Positions 46,726 to 57,387 of a DNA stretch of 64,000 nt are shown one piece after another. Origin of the DNA: Campylobacter sp. TTU_617 (GTDB taxonomy: Bacteria > Campylobacterota > Campylobacteria > Campylobacterales > Campylobacteraceae); NCBI RefSeq assembly GCF_016599045.1, contig NZ_JAENKV010000003.1:62001-126000 (forward strand), in the 5' to 3' direction. The notes under the pieces were generated by a model. It saw nothing but the letters and a program-made list of their open reading frames with translations, made no database searches and was not told the DNA's origin. How positions within the stretch are numbered: position 1 is the stretch's first letter; every line of letters begins with the position of its first letter. A program made the translations under genes and the position numbers.

Positions 46726-47142
46726 ATGAGCGAATATTATGTATATATTTTACTTATCCATTTAATTTGTGCTATATTTTTTGTAGGGTATTTATTTGTT
46801 GATATTTTTATTATAAGAAAAATAAAAAAGAATTATGCTAATTTTGATTCTAAACTTTTATCAAATACGGCGATTAAAATTATGCCTTTTATAGTTTTAA
46901 TATTATTTTTAAGTGGAGGAATGTTAGCGAGTTTTCATTTTAAACCACTAAATGGTTATTTTGCTTTAAAAATTTTTTTAGCTTTAGTTATTTTTGTTTT
47001 AGTGTTATTTTCTTTATCTTGTCGTTTTATATTTAAAAAATCAAATCCTTTGGGTAAGATGATACATCCTATTGTTTTTATCTTAGCTATAATGATTGTA
47101 ATTTTAGCAAAATTGATGAATTATTTTTTTATATCTTTTTGA
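46726..47142 (+). CDS. Small integral-membrane protein of unknown function
   Basis: 138 residues with four predicted transmembrane helices (about 5-27, 50-68, 78-100, 112-136). A His in the first helix ([18 protein letters not shown]) and one near the end (GKMIHPIVF) could be haem or metal ligands, as in CopD-like or cytochrome-b-type four-helix proteins; this is only a resemblance. AAAGGAG precedes the ATG. It converges with trmA (14-base overlap of the 3' ends). Confidence 0.75.
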   Translation: MSEYYVYILLIHLICAIFFVGYLFVDIFIIRKIKKNYANFDSKLLSNTAIKIMPFIVLILFLSGGMLASFHFKPLNGYFALKIFLALVIFVLVLFSLSCRFIFKKSNPLGKMIHPIVFILAIMIVILAKLMNYFFISF

Positions 47143-48205
47143 GTAAAACCCCGCATTCTAAATGTTTGGTATGAACGAATTGATCAAAAAGTGCAAATTT
47201 TATAATTTGATGAGTTTTTAAAAGAAAATTTAGATTTTCTTTTAAGCTTAAAGGATTGCAAGAAATATAAATAATACTGTCATAATTTTTTATTAAATTT
47301 ATAACTTCTTTATCAAGTCCAGATCTTGGTGGATCAACTAAAACGTGAGAAAAGTTAAAATCATCAAGATTGATATGTTTTAAACGATTAAATTCCCTCT
47401 CTTTTTTAAAGGCTTTGCTAAGTTCTTCGCTTGAAAGTCTTATAAAATCAATATTAGAAATTTGATTTAATGTGCAATTTTTTAATGCAAATTGTATATT
47501 TTTTTTAGAAAGTTCTGTAGCTAATACTTTGTTAAAACAAGAAGCTAAAGCTATTGTAAAATTTCCATAACCACAATAAAGTTCTAATAAATCTTTTGTT
47601 TTTTCTTGTTTGAGTATTGTTAATACCCATTCTATCATTTTTTCATTTATTAGGGTGTTTGGTTGTATAAAACAATCATTGTCGAATTCATAAATAAATT
47701 CTTTATCAAAAATATTTAAATTTTGGGTAAGAATTTCTTTTTGAAAAACTAGTTTTTTCTTTTTACTTCTTGCAATAAGATTTAATTGTAATTCTTTACT
47801 TAAACTAGAAAGTTCATTTTCTATTAAATTTATATCTTTATGATAAAGTAATGTGGTACTTAATTCTTTTTTACTTGCTAGAAATTCTACTCCAAAAAGT
47901 TTTTCTTTTAATAAATATTTTTTTTTTATATAATTGAGCAATAAAGGCATAATATCGCAGATTTTTTTATCGCAAAAATCTAGAGTATTAACAATATATT
48001 TTTTCTTAGTTTTTTCATCAAACATAGCATAAAATATATCATTATTTTCGTGATAAAAGGAAAGTTCAGCTCTTGTTCTATAATGCTTAAAAGAAGATGG
48101 AAAAATTTGAAATTCTTCTTTATAGTTTTCTTTAAAAAGTTCTTTAATTTGTTTGATTTTTTCTTCTAGGGTATTGTCAATACATAATTTAGAAAAATCT
48201 TTCAT
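47129..48205 (-). CDS. trmA: tRNA (uracil-5-)-methyltransferase
   Basis: 358-residue SAM-dependent enzyme that forms ribothymidine in tRNA. The SAM-site segment [16 protein letters not shown], the LVDPPRSGL motif and the nucleophile region [13 protein letters not shown] are present. It overlaps the upstream antiporter gene by 4 bases. It resembles Cj0831c. Confidence 0.94.
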   Translation of the reverse strand: MKDFSKLCIDNTLEEKIKQIKELFKENYKEEFQIFPSSFKHYRTRAELSFYHENNDIFYAMFDEKTKKKYIVNTLDFCDKKICDIMPLLLNYIKKKYLLKEKLFGVEFLASKKELSTTLLYHKDINLIENELSSLSKELQLNLIARSKKKKLVFQKEILTQNLNIFDKEFIYEFDNDCFIQPNTLINEKMIEWVLTILKQEKTKDLLELYCGYGNFTIALASCFNKVLATELSKKNIQFALKNCTLNQISNIDFIRLSSEELSKAFKKEREFNRLKHINLDDFNFSHVLVDPPRSGLDKEVINLIKNYDSIIYISCNPLSLKENLNFLLKTHQIIKFALFDQFVHTKHLECGVLLKKI

Positions 48206-49923
48206 TCAACTTTTTTTCCAATCATTCTTAGTAAAAATACAATAAGTATCAAATTTAAAGGTAAGACAATCCATACACTAAGCCCTAAAGAAATAGGCAA
48301 GTAACCAGTGATTAAAGAGATTGCGCAAATAAATAAAGCATAAGGAATTTGAGTTCTAACGTGTTCCATATGATCACATTTAGCACTCATTGAAGAAAGT
48401 ATAACATTATCTGAAATAGGTGAGCAATGATTTCCAAAAATAGCTCCTGTTAAAACACAACTTATATTAATAACCATATAATGATGTAAAGAATTTGGAT
48501 CAAATTGATTTAGTTGTGCAATAGCATATGCTAAAGGAACAGCTAAAGGCATTAAAATACTCATTGTTCCATAGCTAGTTCCTATGGCAAAAGAAATTCC
48601 AGAAGCAAATAAAAATATAATCGAAGGAAGAACAAAAGATGGTAATTCTCCAACAAGAAGAGAAACTATATATTTTGAAGTTCCAAGATCTTTAACTATA
48701 CTAGAAAGAGACCACGCAAGTAAAAGTAAAACTATGGTAAAAATCATAGTTTTCCAACCATAAATCCAAGTTTCTATTGCTTCTTTTAAATCAAAAATTT
48801 TTCTTTTAACTCCCATAAAAATAGCAACAATAGCAGAAAATAAAGCTGATTGAAATAAAACTATGGAAGAATCTGCATTTCCAAAGGTTGTTCTAAAAGC
48901 ATAAAAAGACAAAGGATTTTCTTTAACTTGTTTTAATTCATCTGCTTCTAATACGCTAAGTCCATTAAAATAAAAACCAACAATACAAAGAAAAATTAGA
49001 ACAAAAATAGGAACAATAGCACTTGAAGCCTTGATATTAATATGTTCTTTTGGTGCTAAAAATTGATCTTCTAATTCAGCTGTATTTAACGCTTGAGATT
49101 TTATTTTTGGTGCTACCTCTCCTGTAGTTCTAGCTCTTATTTCTGCGTGATACATTGGTCCAAATTCTCTTTTCATTAGTGCTGTCATTAAAACAAAGAA
49201 AAGCATAAAAATATTATAAAATCTATAAGGAATAGTTTCTAAAAAAATTCCAAAAGCACTAATATCTTCTATACCTATATGTTTATAAGCATTTTTAATT
49301 AAAGAAACTTCAAGACCTATCCAAGTAGAAATAATAGCTATCCCAGCAACTGGAGCAGCAGTTGAGTCTATAATAAAAGCAAATTTTTCTCTTGAAATTT
49401 TAAATTTATCTGCTAAAGGACGCATAATAGGACCAACAATTAATAAGTTTGCATAATCATCAAAAAATATTAAAAGACCTATAAACCAAGTATTTACTTG
49501 AGCACTTATAGTAGATTTAGCTTTTTTTGCAAAATTTAAAGCTATAGCTTTGGCTCCACCCATTTTGGTAACAAGGGCTACTAATCCTCCTATACATAAA
49601 ATTTGTAAAATAATTCCAGCATTTAAAGGATCTGAAGTTGAGTGTAAAATATAAGAAATCATTTTTGTAAATGATTCTAAAAGAGCATTGTAAATATTTA
49701 AAAATTGTATTTTTTGGCTTAAAAAAATATTGGAAGATAAACTTAAAAGAAAAGTCCCGCTTAAAACTCCAGCAAACAAAGATAAAATAACATCCTTTGT
49801 AATAAAAGCTAAAGCAATTGCTATAATAGGTGGAACGAGGGTAAAAAAACCATATAAATTAGCATTAACATCAGCATTTCCAAACAATACAAGGGGCATT
49901 AAAAAAATTAATACAATTCTCAT
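48202..49923 (-). CDS. NhaC-family Na+/H+ antiporter
   Basis: 573-residue inner-membrane transporter with a cleavable-looking N-terminus ([17 protein letters not shown]) and about 11-12 helices. It contains [40 protein letters not shown] and [17 protein letters not shown], typical of the NhaC/ArcD superfamily. The frame is open further upstream, but ATG 49923 forms an ATGA overlap with the preceding SDR gene, which decides the start. Substrate Na+/H+ is the family annotation; lactate/malate or amino-acid exchange are alternatives. It resembles Cj0832c. Confidence 0.88.
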   Translation of the reverse strand: MRIVLIFLMPLVLFGNADVNANLYGFFTLVPPIIAIALAFITKDVILSLFAGVLSGTFLLSLSSNIFLSQKIQFLNIYNALLESFTKMISYILHSTSDPLNAGIILQILCIGGLVALVTKMGGAKAIALNFAKKAKSTISAQVNTWFIGLLIFFDDYANLLIVGPIMRPLADKFKISREKFAFIIDSTAAPVAGIAIISTWIGLEVSLIKNAYKHIGIEDISAFGIFLETIPYRFYNIFMLFFVLMTALMKREFGPMYHAEIRARTTGEVAPKIKSQALNTAELEDQFLAPKEHINIKASSAIVPIFVLIFLCIVGFYFNGLSVLEADELKQVKENPLSFYAFRTTFGNADSSIVLFQSALFSAIVAIFMGVKRKIFDLKEAIETWIYGWKTMIFTIVLLLLAWSLSSIVKDLGTSKYIVSLLVGELPSFVLPSIIFLFASGISFAIGTSYGTMSILMPLAVPLAYAIAQLNQFDPNSLHHYMVINISCVLTGAIFGNHCSPISDNVILSSMSAKCDHMEHVRTQIPYALFICAISLITGYLPISLGLSVWIVLPLNLILIVFLLRMIGKKVE

Positions 49924-50669
49924 GAGAACCTCTCTATATGAAAACCATTCCAAGTTTGTGTAATTGGCATAAGTTCTATTTCATTAATATTAATGTGTTC
50001 TGGAAGATTAATAATAGAAACAATAACTTTTGCTATATCATTTGCACTGATAAATTTGGTATTTTCATAAATTTGTTCTGCCTTTTTTTTATCCCCTTTA
50101 AAACGAATTTCTGAGAATTCTGTTTTACAAAGTCCTGGAGCTATATTGGTAACTTTAATATTGCTTGATCTTAAATCATTTCTCAATGCAAAAGAAAATT
50201 GTCTTACAAAAGCTTTTGTGCCACAATATACATTACCACCAAAATAAGGATTTGTTGCTGCTACTGAACCTATGTTAAAAATATAAGCATTTTTTTGTTT
50301 TCTAAGTATAGGAATGATTGCTCTTGCAATATATAAAAAACCTTTAATATTTGTATCAACCATAGTATCTATATCTTCTAAACTTAAACTATCAAATTTA
50401 TCTTGATTAAGAGCAAGTCCTGCGTTATTGATTAAAACATCAATATTTTTAAATTCTCTAGGTAGATTTTTAAGTTCTATATTTATTTGCTCTTTATTAC
50501 GCACATCTAGCACAATGGTATAAAGTTTGTCTTTAAATTCTTCTTTTAAAAGAGCTAGTCTTTCTTTGCGTCTTGCTATAGCTATAACTTTAAAACCTTC
50601 TTGAATTAAAGCTTTTACGCAAGCTTCTCCGAAACCAGAACTAGCACCTGTAATTAAAGCTGTTTTCAT
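49920..50669 (-). CDS. Short-chain dehydrogenase/reductase (YdfG-like)
   Basis: 249 residues. The Rossmann cofactor motif TGASSGFGEA at residues 6-15, NNAG, a catalytic Ser in FNIGSVAATNP and Y-x3-K (YCGTK) are present. ARRKERL near residue 33 suggests NADP(H). Closest by motif to serine/3-hydroxy acid dehydrogenases of the YdfG group, but the substrate is uncertain. It overlaps both neighbours by 4 bases. It resembles Cj0833c. Confidence 0.87.
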   Translation of the reverse strand: MKTALITGASSGFGEACVKALIQEGFKVIAIARRKERLALLKEEFKDKLYTIVLDVRNKEQINIELKNLPREFKNIDVLINNAGLALNQDKFDSLSLEDIDTMVDTNIKGFLYIARAIIPILRKQKNAYIFNIGSVAATNPYFGGNVYCGTKAFVRQFSFALRNDLRSSNIKVTNIAPGLCKTEFSEIRFKGDKKKAEQIYENTKFISANDIAKVIVSIINLPEHININEIELMPITQTWNGFHIERFS

Positions 50670-51886
50670 TCTAAAGAGCCCCCATAAAATAAATTTTCAT
50701 TAGGCTTAAGACCTAAAGATTGCAAGTATTTAGCATTTTCTTCTTTTTTAGCAGCTAGAGCAAAATCTAAAGCATTAAAACCTAGATCATCTTTCTCAAA
50801 AAGTTTTGCACCTTTTTGAACTAAAAGTTTTAAAATTTCTACATTTGCATATGCTGCAGCGTGCATTAAAACATTTTTAGAAGTATGATCAAGTGCACAA
50901 AAGGTTATAAAATAGGGTGTATTGCTTTCTATATTAGCACTTAATGCCAGTTTTTCGTTATTGTTAATATATTTATGATTTACATCTGCTTTATTATTAA
51001 GTAAAAGTTCAATTATATCTTTTTTTTGGAATTCTATAGCATAAAAAAGAGGAGTTTTACCAAAAGCATTTCCTTGATTTACATTTGCCCCTTGTTCAAT
51101 TAGAAATTTTGTATTTTGATAATTTTCTAAAGCATAGAAAATAGCACTTTCATATCCCTCATTAAGATCAGCGCCAAAATTTAAAAGAGTTTGAATAATT
51201 GTTATATCTCTTTGATTTAATAATGCAGATCTTAATGCTATAGTAAGCTCCGATTTAGTAGGGTTATTTGCATAAATAAAATCTTTTAAACAGATTTCAT
51301 CACAATTTTTATTTTCAAGTATTTGCGATATCTTAGAAATCTTTTTTATAATTCTTGTTTCACCAACCGCCCAATTTAAAAATTCATTTAGAGCTTGTTT
51401 TGCTAAAAAATTTGCCATTTCTTTGTTTAGATTAAATGTTTTTTGATAATAATCTTCTAAAGGTTTTAAACCATCATTATATTTTTGCCAAAAAGATTGA
51501 TAAAGTCTAAAATTTCCTATACTTTGATAAGCCCAATATTTAAAGTAAATATTTAATGCTTGATATTTTTTATCAAGATCTATTTTCTTTTGAAGTTCTT
51601 TTTGATAGTTTAAAGGATCAAGTGAAATTTTTAACAATAAAAGATTAAATTCTGTAAGTTTAGGTAAATAAGATATGCCTGAACAAGAACTATTGCTTCC
51701 TCTTATTTCATTAGAAATTTTATAAAGATCTTTTGTAAAGATTACATTTTTTAGAGACTCTTTGCAATTATCAATTTTATCTACAATACTTTGATCAGAT
51801 AAGTCAATTTTTTGATTTAAAATATCATTACAATTAAAAGCCAATATATATGAAAAAGATAAGATAATGAAAAATAAAAATTTCAA
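50666..51886 (-). CDS. Secreted ankyrin-repeat protein
   Basis: 406 residues. A signal peptide (LFFIILSFSYILAF) leads to a helical N-terminal domain with four or more Cys (CNDIL, CKESL, SSCSG, CDEICL). From about residue 220 onward ankyrin repeats are visible (LLNFGADLNEGY, LIEQGANVNQGNAFGKTPLF, LLNNKADVNHK, LLVQKGAKLFEKDDLGFNAL). Periplasmic ankyrin proteins in relatives are linked to catalase or stress protection; no such partner is here. First gene of a four-gene minus-strand chain. It resembles Cj0834c. Confidence 0.88.
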   Translation of the reverse strand: MKFLFFIILSFSYILAFNCNDILNQKIDLSDQSIVDKIDNCKESLKNVIFTKDLYKISNEIRGSNSSCSGISYLPKLTEFNLLLLKISLDPLNYQKELQKKIDLDKKYQALNIYFKYWAYQSIGNFRLYQSFWQKYNDGLKPLEDYYQKTFNLNKEMANFLAKQALNEFLNWAVGETRIIKKISKISQILENKNCDEICLKDFIYANNPTKSELTIALRSALLNQRDITIIQTLLNFGADLNEGYESAIFYALENYQNTKFLIEQGANVNQGNAFGKTPLFYAIEFQKKDIIELLLNNKADVNHKYINNNEKLALSANIESNTPYFITFCALDHTSKNVLMHAAAYANVEILKLLVQKGAKLFEKDDLGFNALDFALAAKKEENAKYLQSLGLKPNENLFYGGSLE

Positions 51887-52002
51887 TTTAGTCCTTCTTT
51901 GTGTTAAAATTTAGGTTTAAAATCGACATTTGATTTGTAATTTTTACTTAAAATAATTATGTGAAGCAGGATAATATATTTTTCTTTATTTAAGGATAAA
52001 TA

Positions 52003-52452
52003 ATGTTTAAAATTTGTTTTAAATCCCCTTTTTGTTACTTATCTCTACATAGTGATGGAAATTTTTTAACCAAAGTTAATTTTTATGAAAACTATTTTGA
52101 AGATAAAAGTTGTAAGATATTAGAACAAGCAAAAGAAGAATTAAATCTTTATTTTTTAGGAAAATTAAAAAATTTTAAAACACCTTTAAAATTTACGGGA
52201 AGCGAATTTGAGCAAAAGGTTTATAAAGCTTTGCTTCAAATTCCTTATGGAACTTTACTTACTTATAAAGATGTAGCTTTGAAAATATCTCATCCTAAAG
52301 CTTTTCGTGCTGTGGGTAATGCTAATTCTAAAAATGATATTCCTATTTTTATCCCTTGCCATAGAGTTGTAGCAAGCAATGGGATTGGTGGATATAATGG
52401 TGGTTTAGAAATTAAAAAATTTTTAATTGAGCTTGAAAAATCAGTTAAATAA
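52003..52452 (+). CDS. ogt: Methylated-DNA-protein-cysteine S-methyltransferase
   Basis: 149-residue suicide enzyme that removes alkyl groups from O6-alkylguanine. The active-site motif is IPCHRVVASNGIGGY with the acceptor Cys, preceded by the helix-turn-helix region LLQIPYGTLLTYKDVA. Short N-terminal domain. Its 3' end overlaps the convergent gene by 12 bases. It resembles Cj0836. Confidence 0.95.
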   Translation: MFKICFKSPFCYLSLHSDGNFLTKVNFYENYFEDKSCKILEQAKEELNLYFLGKLKNFKTPLKFTGSEFEQKVYKALLQIPYGTLLTYKDVALKISHPKAFRAVGNANSKNDIPIFIPCHRVVASNGIGGYNGGLEIKKFLIELEKSVK

Positions 52453-53385
52453 ATTTGATTCTTCTATTTGATCTTGTAAATAAAGATCTTTAATATACCT
52501 TCTATCTTTATCTAAAATAAGACAATATTTAAAATCTTTATTTTTTAAATCAAAAATATGAGAATAAGAAAAATCACAAAATAAAGAATTTTTTAAAGCA
52601 CATTTAAAACCTTTAATATTTTTAAAATTTTCTCTAAAAAATTCAAAATCATTTTCATTAAAAACAAAAATAAGAGCTTTATCACTTTTTCCAAATTCAG
52701 CAATTGTAAAATTATGATATATAAAATAAATCTGAAAAAAATCGAGTTTATTTAAATTAAAGCGAATATTATGTTTTTTTTCCTGTAAAAAAAGTATAAA
52801 ATCAGCAAAAGTTTGTGCATAGATAAAAGGAAGCTTTAAATTTTTAAAATATATATTTTCGCAAATTAAATTGCTATAAAAAGGGCTTGAACTTTCTAAT
52901 AATTGAAAATCAGCTTTATGAAGTTTTATAAAATTAGCACAAAGCTTTAAAATATAATTTTCATTACCACAACAAAAAATTTCATTTTTATCAGCTTTGA
53001 TTAAAGAATTAAAATCTAAAAAGATATTTTCTTGTAAATTTTTTAAATGAAATATTTTTGAAAAATGAATTTCATTAGGATTGCATAATAAAAATTCACA
53101 TTCTTTTTCTTCACATACAAAACGTAAAAGTCTAAAAATAGATGTTTCTAAATTTGAACTTTGTAAATAGAAAATTTCTTTATCAAGAATAGGAATTTCT
53201 TTTTCATAGATAATAACAAAAGCACCTTTTTTAATAGCTTCTTCTATTGCATTTTCATCATTTGAAAAAAAAGCATAAGCATATTTTACTTCATTTAAAC
53301 TAAGGCTAAAGCCTTCAACACTTAAGACTTTGCCTTCATTGATAATTTTTGTATTTAGAAGTTCATTGAGATTTGAAATATTCAT
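52441..53385 (-). CDS. Hypothetical protein with MurF-like N-terminal domain
   Basis: 314 residues. The first about 85 residues (INEGKVLSVEGFSLSLNEVK, FFSNDENAIEEAIKKGAFVI) resemble the substrate-binding N-terminal domain of MurE/MurF-type ligases. No ATP-binding P-loop (GTxGKT) follows, so it cannot be a working ligase as such. The remainder is rich in Phe, Asn and Lys with no family I recognise. It overlaps metG by 4 bases. It resembles Cj0837c. Confidence 0.75.
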   Translation of the reverse strand: MNISNLNELLNTKIINEGKVLSVEGFSLSLNEVKYAYAFFSNDENAIEEAIKKGAFVIIYEKEIPILDKEIFYLQSSNLETSIFRLLRFVCEEKECEFLLCNPNEIHFSKIFHLKNLQENIFLDFNSLIKADKNEIFCCGNENYILKLCANFIKLHKADFQLLESSSPFYSNLICENIYFKNLKLPFIYAQTFADFILFLQEKKHNIRFNLNKLDFFQIYFIYHNFTIAEFGKSDKALIFVFNENDFEFFRENFKNIKGFKCALKNSLFCDFSYSHIFDLKNKDFKYCLILDKDRRYIKDLYLQDQIEESNLFN

Positions 53386-55244
53386 CCTATTAAAGAGCCA
53401 TTTTTTACCAGTTGTTCAGGAGTGATTAATACAAGTTTATCTCCACTTTTAGCACTAAGTATCATACCATCACTTTCATATCCAAAAATCTTAGCTTTTT
53501 TAAGATTACTCAAAACACAAATTTGTTTTCCTATTAATTCTTTTGGATTGTAATGCTTGGCAATTCCCGAAACGACTTGTCTTATTTCTTTATTGTCAAG
53601 TTCAAGTTCAAATTTTAAAAGTTTATCACTTCCTTGTATTGCTTGACAGTCTTTAACCAAGGCTATTTTAATTTCAATTTTGGAAAAATCTTCTATTTTA
53701 ATTTTTGCTTTGCTTTCTTCTTTTATTTCATTTTCTTTTTGACTTTTTTGTTCAATTTTAGGAAATAAAGCTTCACAAGGAGAAGCTTTAAAATCTAAAA
53801 GTTCATTATTTAAAATAAGCTTTTGATAAGTTTCATTTGATATTTCAAAATTTAAAGCATTGGCAACTTTTTTTGTGCTTTTTGGTAATGCTGGATTTAA
53901 AAGTATGCTAACTTGCGCTAAGATATTTGCACAAAGGGAAATTAAAGCATTTGCTTTTTCATTTGCATTATTTTTAACTAAATTCCAAGGTTCATATTTG
54001 CTTATGCTTAAATTTGCTACATTTAAAGCTTTAAAAAGCTCTTCTAAATAATGATTAGTTTGTAAAATTTCTAAAAAATTAATAGCTTCTTTTAAATGCT
54101 TTTTTGCTTGATTGTATTCTTCATTAAAATATTTTAAAACATCTTTGCATTCTATATAATTTTGAGAATATTTTGCACTCATTCCTATAATACGCCCAAG
54201 TAAATTTCCAAATTCATTACTGAGTTCTGCATTGATGTGATTGATTAAAGATTGTTCATTAAAATCTCCATCATTACCAAAAGATACTTCTTTAAGGAGA
54301 AAATATCTAAAAGCTTCCAATCCATAGGTATTAGCAATTTTTCTAGGATCTACTATATTGCCTTTAGACTTGCTCATTTTTTCACCATCTTGTATCCACC
54401 ATCCGTGTACTGCTATAAATTTAGGCAGAGGTAAATCTACACTCATTAAAAAGGCAGGCCAGTAAATAGCATGAAAGCGTAAAATGTCTTTTCCTACTAA
54501 ATGTATATGTGCAGGCCAAAATTTTGAATTTTCATTTTGCAAGGAACTTACATAAATAAAAAGCGCATCAAGCCAGACATAAATAATATGTTTATCATCT
54601 TTTAGTTCTTTTGGGAGTTTAATTCCCCAATTAAAACTTGTTCTAGTAATAGAAAGATCTCTTAAACCATTTTGAACAAAATTAATAAGTTCATTTTTTT
54701 TATTTTTAGGCAGTATAGGATCGGCTTCTTTATACCATTTTAAAATTTTATCTTGATATTTTGAAAGTTTAAAAAAATAACTTTCCTCTTTTAAAAGAGA
54801 AGTTTCTTTACCACAATCAGGACAACAAAGATTAATTAACTGTGTTTGAGTGAAGAAGCTTTCGCAAGAAATACAATAATGCCCTTCATATTCATCTTTG
54901 TAAATATCTCCTTTTTCATACATTTTTAAAAAAACATTGCGAACAAAATCAATATGTTTTTGATCTGTAGTTCTTGCGTATATATCATAAGTAATTTCAA
55001 ATTCATCCCAGAGTTTTTTAAATTCTAAGCTTATTTTATCGGCATATTCTTTAGCGGAGTTATTACGATTTTTAGCTGCTTGTTCTATTTTTTGTCCGTG
55101 CTCATCTGTACCTGTTAAAAATTTTGTCTCATATCCTTGTAAGCGGTAAAATCTTGCCATTGTATCAGCTAAAATTGTAGTATAAGCATGACCTAGATGA
55201 GGTTTGTCATTTACATAATAAATTGGTGTAGTTATATAACGCAT
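53382..55244 (-). CDS. metG: Methionyl-tRNA synthetase
   Basis: 620-residue class I synthetase. TPIYYVNDKPHLGHAYTT carries the HIGH-like motif, a zinc-type knuckle is at CISCES and CCPDCG, and KMSKSKGN is the second signature. A C-terminal Trbp111-like tRNA-binding domain (from about residue 520, IEDFSKIEIKIALVKDC) supports dimerisation. Full length. Confidence 0.96.
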   Translation of the reverse strand: MRYITTPIYYVNDKPHLGHAYTTILADTMARFYRLQGYETKFLTGTDEHGQKIEQAAKNRNNSAKEYADKISLEFKKLWDEFEITYDIYARTTDQKHIDFVRNVFLKMYEKGDIYKDEYEGHYCISCESFFTQTQLINLCCPDCGKETSLLKEESYFFKLSKYQDKILKWYKEADPILPKNKKNELINFVQNGLRDLSITRTSFNWGIKLPKELKDDKHIIYVWLDALFIYVSSLQNENSKFWPAHIHLVGKDILRFHAIYWPAFLMSVDLPLPKFIAVHGWWIQDGEKMSKSKGNIVDPRKIANTYGLEAFRYFLLKEVSFGNDGDFNEQSLINHINAELSNEFGNLLGRIIGMSAKYSQNYIECKDVLKYFNEEYNQAKKHLKEAINFLEILQTNHYLEELFKALNVANLSISKYEPWNLVKNNANEKANALISLCANILAQVSILLNPALPKSTKKVANALNFEISNETYQKLILNNELLDFKASPCEALFPKIEQKSQKENEIKEESKAKIKIEDFSKIEIKIALVKDCQAIQGSDKLLKFELELDNKEIRQVVSGIAKHYNPKELIGKQICVLSNLKKAKIFGYESDGMILSAKSGDKLVLITPEQLVKNGSLIG

Positions 55245-55265
55245 ATTTTTCCTTTAATTAAATTT

Positions 55266-55469
55266 CTAAAAGTCAAAACCACCTTCATTTTTACCTTTTG
55301 ACATACTATTATAAACTGCATCAACATAATTTTTACGTGTTTGACAAGTAAAAATTTCAGGGCAGTTATAACAAGAAGTGAAATTTTTTGTTTTTTGACA
55401 ATTTTCTAGTTTTTCTTTATTTTGTTTTAAATTTTCTTCAAAACTATCAAGAGTAGCTATCTCTTCCAT
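55266..55469 (-). CDS. Small four-cysteine protein
   Basis: 67 residues. The four Cys form C-x8-C-x2-C-x5-C (ENCQKTKNFTSCYNCPEIFT then C), likely to hold one metal ion; the ends are highly charged. No function is known to me. It is 2 bases before fbp and about 20 bases after metG, in the same minus-strand unit. It resembles Cj0839c. Confidence 0.8.
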   Translation of the reverse strand: MEEIATLDSFEENLKQNKEKLENCQKTKNFTSCYNCPEIFTCQTRKNYVDAVYNSMSKGKNEGGFDF

Positions 55470-55471
55470 AT

Positions 55472-56317
55472 TTAATTAACCTTGTTAAAATTTAAAAGTT
55501 TTTGAATTTCGTATTTTGATCCAAAAAAACAAGGTGTAGTAGAATGAATCGCGTTAAATTTAAGATCCAATAAAGAAGTGTTATCTCCATTACTTGTAAG
55601 ACCTCCAGCTTTTTCAATAATAAAAGCCAAAGGAAAGACTTCAAAAAATACTCTTAATTTTCCATTTGGAGCATCCTCTGTAGCAGGATAGCTAAATAAT
55701 CCACCTTTTTTCATTAAAATTTGATGTATATCACTTACCATAGCTCCAGAATATCTTAATCTATAACCCTCATTAAATAATTCTTGTATAAATTTTTTAT
55801 GCTTATTGCTCCAAAATTTTTGACTTCCTCCTGTTGCGTTGATTTTTCCTTTTTCTTGCATATGAAGTTCTTGTATGAAAGTAAAATGATTGTTTTGATC
55901 TAAGCGATAAAGTTTTGGTAAATCTTCACAAATTACAAGCTCAAGTCTAGCTCCATATATACTATAAACAGCTGCTTTTAAATTTTTTGCATCAGCTTTT
56001 TGTTCATAAATGGCGAAAATAGAACCTATAGCAAAATTTACATCCATTAAAGAAGATCCATCTAAAGGATCATAGGCTATGATATATTTAGCTTTTTCAT
56101 TGATTATTAATTCTTCTTGTTTTTCTTCGCTAATTAAAGCTTTAATATTAGGGCATTCTTTTAAGGTATTGGTAATAATTTGATCACTTAAAATATCGAA
56201 TTTAAGTTGAGTATCTCCTGTGTTATTTTGAGTTTTTTCATAAGAAGTATCTGGAAATTTAAGTTCATTTGAAATTTTAATTACAGCTTTTTTTATAAAA
56301 TCAAAAATTTCTTGCAT
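55472..56317 (-). CDS. fbp: Fructose-1,6-bisphosphatase class I
   Basis: 281-residue gluconeogenic phosphatase. The metal-binding motif [30 protein letters not shown] and the upstream ISEEKQE are present. It is shorter than the E. coli enzyme (332) because of a compact N-terminus, normal for this group. Campylobacter lacks a complete Embden-Meyerhof glycolysis, so this serves hexose synthesis for LOS and glycans. Confidence 0.95.
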   Translation of the reverse strand: MQEIFDFIKKAVIKISNELKFPDTSYEKTQNNTGDTQLKFDILSDQIITNTLKECPNIKALISEEKQEELIINEKAKYIIAYDPLDGSSLMDVNFAIGSIFAIYEQKADAKNLKAAVYSIYGARLELVICEDLPKLYRLDQNNHFTFIQELHMQEKGKINATGGSQKFWSNKHKKFIQELFNEGYRLRYSGAMVSDIHQILMKKGGLFSYPATEDAPNGKLRVFFEVFPLAFIIEKAGGLTSNGDNTSLLDLKFNAIHSTTPCFFGSKYEIQKLLNFNKVN

Positions 56318-56326
56318 ATTTTTTCC

Positions 56327-56806
56327 TTATAGTTTTTTTGCGTGATTTAAAATATAAGTATAGATCCCCTCTATATCATCTAAATAAAGCCATTTAAGAT
56401 TTTTATTTGTTATTTCTTTATAAGAAGCAATAGCATTTGAAAAGGCAAAATAACTTTCATCAATCTCTTTACAAAATACGCTAATTCTTGGAAGATCAAG
56501 TGTTTTTAAGCCTTCAACCAAACATATATCAAAATCTTTAACCATTTTAATGCTTTCTAAAATATTGCGCTCTTGGTGCGAGAAAAATGTTGTTCTAGTA
56601 GGACTTAAAACTATAACTTCAGCCCCGCTTTGAAAAAAGCGAAAACTATCTTTTCCGTTAAAATCAAATTGGGCTTTATCAGAAGGATCATGCTTTATGA
56701 TTAATACTTTAAGATTATTTTGTATCATTTTTTGCGCAATCTTTGTTATCAATGTTGTTTTACCAGAATTTGAAGGTCCGCTAAAAGCCATAATAGATTT
56801 CGTCAT
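56327..56806 (-). CDS. mobB: Molybdopterin-guanine dinucleotide biosynthesis protein MobB
   Basis: 159-residue GTP-binding adaptor. P-loop GPSNSGKTTL at about residues 10-19, LIIKHDPSD and the LVEGLK motif are present. It probably helps insert the nucleotide-form molybdenum cofactor into respiratory enzymes. 9 bases before fbp on the same strand. It resembles Cj0841c. Confidence 0.93.
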   Translation of the reverse strand: MTKSIMAFSGPSNSGKTTLITKIAQKMIQNNLKVLIIKHDPSDKAQFDFNGKDSFRFFQSGAEVIVLSPTRTTFFSHQERNILESIKMVKDFDICLVEGLKTLDLPRISVFCKEIDESYFAFSNAIASYKEITNKNLKWLYLDDIEGIYTYILNHAKKL

Positions 56807-56901
56807 TTTTTCTCTTTGGATATTTTTTAAGAATTATACCTTATTTAAAGCAAAAAATAGAGACAAAAAGTTATAATTACTAAAAATTTTAAGGCTTATT
56901 A

Positions 56902-57387
56902 ATGAAAATTTTTATTTCAATATTTATTCTTTTTTTATTTAATGCTTGTTCTTTAAAAAATGACAAAATTACCGAAGTTAATCTAAAAACGCAAACTTTA
57001 ATGTTTTCTCAAAAAAAGAAAATTGATGATGAGAATTTAAGTTTTGTAGTTACCTTAAGCTATTTAAATCCTATTTTAGATGAGAAAACAAAAGAAGATG
57101 AATTTGCATTACAAATTACCCCTAATTTATTAAATACAAGCCATTTAAAAGCTTATATTAATGATAAAGAAGCTATTATAGTTAGAATAAAAAAAGATAG
57201 TGAATATTTAAAATATTTATTTCAAAATGAATTTACTGACTATTTTAAATTTTCATTGCCTTCAAATCAAAATGAAACAAATCTTAAAGTCAAGATTTGT
57301 TTAAATCATTGTTTTGAATTAGATTTTCAAAAATATCCGAAATCTTTATATTATCGTTCAGAAGATATCGATACACAATATAATTAG
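56902..57387 (+). CDS. Putative lipoprotein
   Basis: 161 residues. A signal peptide ends in a lipobox (FLFNACSLKN), with Cys 16 as lipidation site. The mature part is charged, with two late Cys (ICLNHCFEL), no recognised domain. Its 3' end overlaps the slt gene on the other strand by 98 bases, so the last third of its C-terminus is antisense to slt. It resembles Cj0842. Confidence 0.8.
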   Translation: MKIFISIFILFLFNACSLKNDKITEVNLKTQTLMFSQKKKIDDENLSFVVTLSYLNPILDEKTKEDEFALQITPNLLNTSHLKAYINDKEAIIVRIKKDSEYLKYLFQNEFTDYFKFSLPSNQNETNLKVKICLNHCFELDFQKYPKSLYYRSEDIDTQYN

